Source: Gymnogyps californianus
Lineage: Eukaryota > Chordata > Aves > Accipitriformes > Cathartidae
DNA length: 64,000 nt
Assembly (NCBI RefSeq): GCF_018139145.2
Contig: NC_059481.1
Span: forward strand, 12,140,368-12,204,367
Direction: 5' to 3'
The notes beneath the pieces were generated by a model. It made no database searches. It saw only the letters and a program-made list of their open reading frames with translations, and was not told where the DNA came from. Positions 60,863 to 64,000 of this stretch are shown one piece after another. Numbering within the stretch: position 1 is the stretch's first letter; every line of letters starts with the position of its first letter. Both the position numbers and the translations under genes were made by a program.

Positions 60863-63800
60863 CATAAAGCGTTGACTCTTATAATAGATTTACCAGCCCC
60901 ACAGGCAACCCATGCAGAAGTGTAATAGATGTAGCAGTCTTGCTTCTAGAAATGAATCCCCTGGCTCAGGCCGAGCTCTGCAGAGAGCAGCTTCCCTGGG
61001 CCAAGCCCTTTATCTGGGAAACCTACCACCCGGTACTCCATTGTAAGCCCGGGGCTGAGCGGGGCTGACTTGTGCCTCTACCACAGGAGGACAGGCATGC
61101 ATGCCGTCCAGCTCTGGGAAAAGCCCAAAGCCCCATGGAGGTGCGGCCCGGGTGGTTCTGCATCGCAGCCAGCTGGTCCCTCGAGCAATAGCAGCAAGGG
61201 TGGACTTTCCCGCTTGCACCATGGCCAAGCTGGCCCTCAGCAGCCTCGGCACAGAGACGGCACAAGCCACCGTCTGAGCTAGCATCTGCACAAGCAAGGC
61301 AATGAAGTCTGGCCCATTACAGGGCAGGGAAACTGCTGCAGCGGCCAGCACTGACCCTGTGCTACAGCTGCAGAGAAGGCTGTGGTCTGAGTGCTGCCTG
61401 CCATGTGGACTGCCTGGCGGGATGTTCACTTTGTTTAAAAAGAAAAAAAGAAGGAGAGAGAGGGAATTCTGCTCCATTGTCCTACTGCAAGTGGAAAAGG
61501 GCTGAACTAATTCAAACCAAACTCAGAACAGAAACTCCTCCCAGGCGGAGACATTTTTCTGTCAAGCTTCAGCCCTGGGAGAATTTTTACAGCTGAGCAA
61601 TAAACTCTTGAAACAGAGGTTAAGGGCCTCACTAGCTCCAGGCTTCTAATACAAGGAGCAGCACAGAGCAACAGGCACTCTTTAATCTGTAGGAATGTGT
61701 CAGGCTGACGGGAAGCTGGAGGTACTGGGGGAAGGAGAGGGTTAATCACCACAGTTGCCCAACAAACATTTCCTAATATTGTCACTTTTTACCCACAAGT
61801 TACAATTTCTCTGTTACTATAGAGGCAAGATGTTGATACTGGATTCATATTCTGGGTTTTATTCCTTTTTGTCATTTTTCCCATGAACTAATAAGCCACA
61901 GTGGATTTGAAAGTATGAGCAAATGTGAACACTATACAAAGCACTTTTATGTTCTATTGACATTTTCTTCCCACCCTAATAATTTAGAGCTGTTAACATA
62001 AAAAAAAAATTAAGATGATCATACTTCCCATCACTTTCATTTCCAAAGTTTGTGAAGGAAGAATCATGAGTAATTTCCCATAGTTATTGTCTGCAGCGCA
62101 ACACATGGTCTCAATTACCAGGATAAGAAACATAGAGAGGGTATTGGTGTGGATAAATGATTTATCTGTGCATTTCATTCAAAATTCATTTTCCATGCCA
62201 TAGTTTATATTACTCTGATCAACCATCATCTTTCTTATTTCACTTTATAAACATCATCCAACTATTCTGAGCAGGACCCTGGGTCACGAGAGCTCACTTT
62301 GCTGACATAGTTTTGGAGCAGTGAAGCATACACAGAATGACCCTCCACCAAACCTATTTGCTGGTAAAGGTATCTACCCAAGAAGGGCAGATCTGGACAG
62401 ATCTAGACTAACAGGACACAAAATAAGTGTTGGCTTTCACTTTTGTTCTCATTTCCAAGGAAAGGAAAAGGGGCAACAACTAGTGTCAGGATCCATGTCC
62501 GCATAGAACACAGTTCTGTGCATTCATATGCATTTTCTTTCTGGCAGGTGGAGGGTCTTCACTTGCCTTTACACCACTGTTGCCTTGAAAATGCCATTTC
62601 TGCATTAATGCAACGACTGGCTGCAGGCCCATAGCTGATGTCTGTATGTGAGCTCTGTCTCTGGAGCAGATGTATGAAAGCCTCAGGGTATATTGCTCCT
62701 TCTCCGCGAGTAGCAGGCAAGTATCATTGACACGTGACTGTGCTATAAAGTGGCAACTTTAGCACAGATCACAGCAGTTTGGACGTGGCAGAATAACTAG
62801 TTATTATTTCAGGACTTTGTGTTGCAGTGGATTTGAAGAGCGTGCTACTGCTTGGCTGGGACGGGCTGGTGGCACTACTGAGGCTCGCAGCAAATGGAGT
62901 TTGGTTACTTGCAGATTTTGCAGGGATGCGGGTTCAGCTGACATCAAAGCCAGGATTTATTTCTCTTTTGCCCTGCCTTCCCATCTGGTGCTCAAAGCAC
63001 AATGTTCAGCTGCTTCTCTCATAGGACTGCCCCTGGTTAGAGGTGATGCGGGACATGAGGTATTTAATGCTCAGGAGGCTGGTGGAGAGGTCCCCCTGCA
63101 TAAATCCTTTACCAATTCTCTACTTTTTAAATGAATTCCTGGCTGGTCTGTGGGGAACTCAAGACTGTGTTGTTTGTTAGCACAGATGAGCCCAAAACAA
63201 ATAATCGGTCTTTTTCACCAGAGGGTTGTGCAACTCCTGCCAGACTTGGCCTTCGGCCAGGGCCTGGTGGTCGTGTTGGGACCCACAATTTCCTCCCATG
63301 GTTTTATATGTGCTGTCACTCTGGAGCAGAAAACACTCTCGTTCCCAGGATATTTTGGGATATAGGATTCCATAGTGGGCATATATATATAGGTGACAAC
63401 ATGATCTTTAATAAAATCAGTCTCCTAAATGACATAAATTACAGGGCAAATGCATAATGGGCAAGTTCACAGGGCTTAGTTGAAGAGTGAACTTTCAAAA
63501 TACAGTTCTGCTTCCTGGTACGCAGCATCTTGTCTTTGCTCTGAGAACATGTGTAACACATTTTTCAGCCTTTTTTTCTCCCTTTCCTTTCATTGCTGGG
63601 TGGTGCTTTCAGTCTTAATCCATGCAACACAGACGTGATACATGATTTAAAAATAAAGACCAGGTCTCTTCAGGACCTCTGCCCATTCCTCACCCAAGCT
63701 TTGCTGTGCCATACAGCAGCTCTCATGGCCCGAGCCTCCACTTGGGATTCTTCAGCTCTGACCTCATGGTGTATCATGCCACGGTTGTACCCCAAGAGTA

Positions 63801-64000
63801 GAAACCATTGCTGGTCTAACACGTGTCAGCATTTCACCTCTGTGGTGCTTTGATGTAAGAGCTCTACTAACCGATAGAGGATCTCGGAGCTTTACATCCT
63901 TTGTCGTGGCTACTTCTCCGCAGTGCTGCAAGGATATTGAGATCTTGAAAAAGTATTGGGACATCTTTTACAGGAGCGGATTTGAAAATTGGAGGCAAAA

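Larger units (their letters stand above)
54398..64000. other. Intergenic region, right part
   Basis: No recognisable exon. I checked the minus strand for the cysteine-rich cbEGF and TB modules of FBN1, the expected next gene, and saw none. There is a T run at 59194-59209 and a pair of short related repeats at 60521-60560 and 60790-60860. The stretch 60950-61400 is more GC-rich, with composition-driven open frames. Confidence 0.5.

Noticed and set aside
61010..61477. 155-codon minus-strand open frame, Cys/Ala-rich
   Set aside because: Considered as a possible FBN1 exon because of its cysteines, but the spacing does not fit cbEGF or TB modules and a T/C-rich simple stretch makes up its start.

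Overview
This is a window of vertebrate nuclear DNA, most likely from a bird (inference). It carries interrupted genes with canonical GT/AG introns and one decayed CR1 LINE 3' end. The gene order SLC12A1 then DUT on the same strand matches human 15q21. Introns and the intergenic gap look short (about 6 kb from the SLC12A1 stop to the DUT start) and recognisable repeats are sparse, which fits a bird better than a mammal, turtle or crocodilian. There are no bacterial operons, CRISPR arrays or phage features, and I found no undescribed multi-gene system.

Layout. Positions 1-27837 (+ strand) hold the last 16 coding exons of SLC12A1, the kidney Na-K-2Cl cotransporter NKCC2. They join without a frame break into 615 residues, covering TM8 to TM12 and the whole cytosolic C-terminal domain. 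The N-terminus and earlier membrane segments lie left of the window. The 3' UTR probably ends near 28925. A 4.7 kb intergenic stretch leads to a CpG island (about 33575-34800) that is the promoter of DUT. DUT (dUTPase, + strand) is complete. A short first exon (34031-34076) encodes a likely mitochondrial presequence. It splices in frame to an exon at 34446 that carries the start codon of the 166-residue nuclear form just inside its 5' edge. Five more coding exons follow, ending with the stop at 44877-44879 and a polyadenylation signal at 45158. From about 45190 to 64000 I see no coding exon. By synteny, FBN1 (opposite strand) would be expected beyond the right edge.

How the genes relate. The two genes are syntenic neighbours and not functional partners. 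NKCC2 moves salt across the apical membrane of the thick ascending limb. dUTPase hydrolyses dUTP to keep uracil out of DNA. The most interesting signals are regulatory: the compact dual-isoform 5' end of DUT, with a G-run cluster at the mitochondrial exon's donor and E2F-like sites in its 369-base intron; a TG repeat abutting an SLC12A1 acceptor; several strong G-quadruplex or polypurine tracts; and two residues in NKCC2 that depart from the mammalian form as I remember it.
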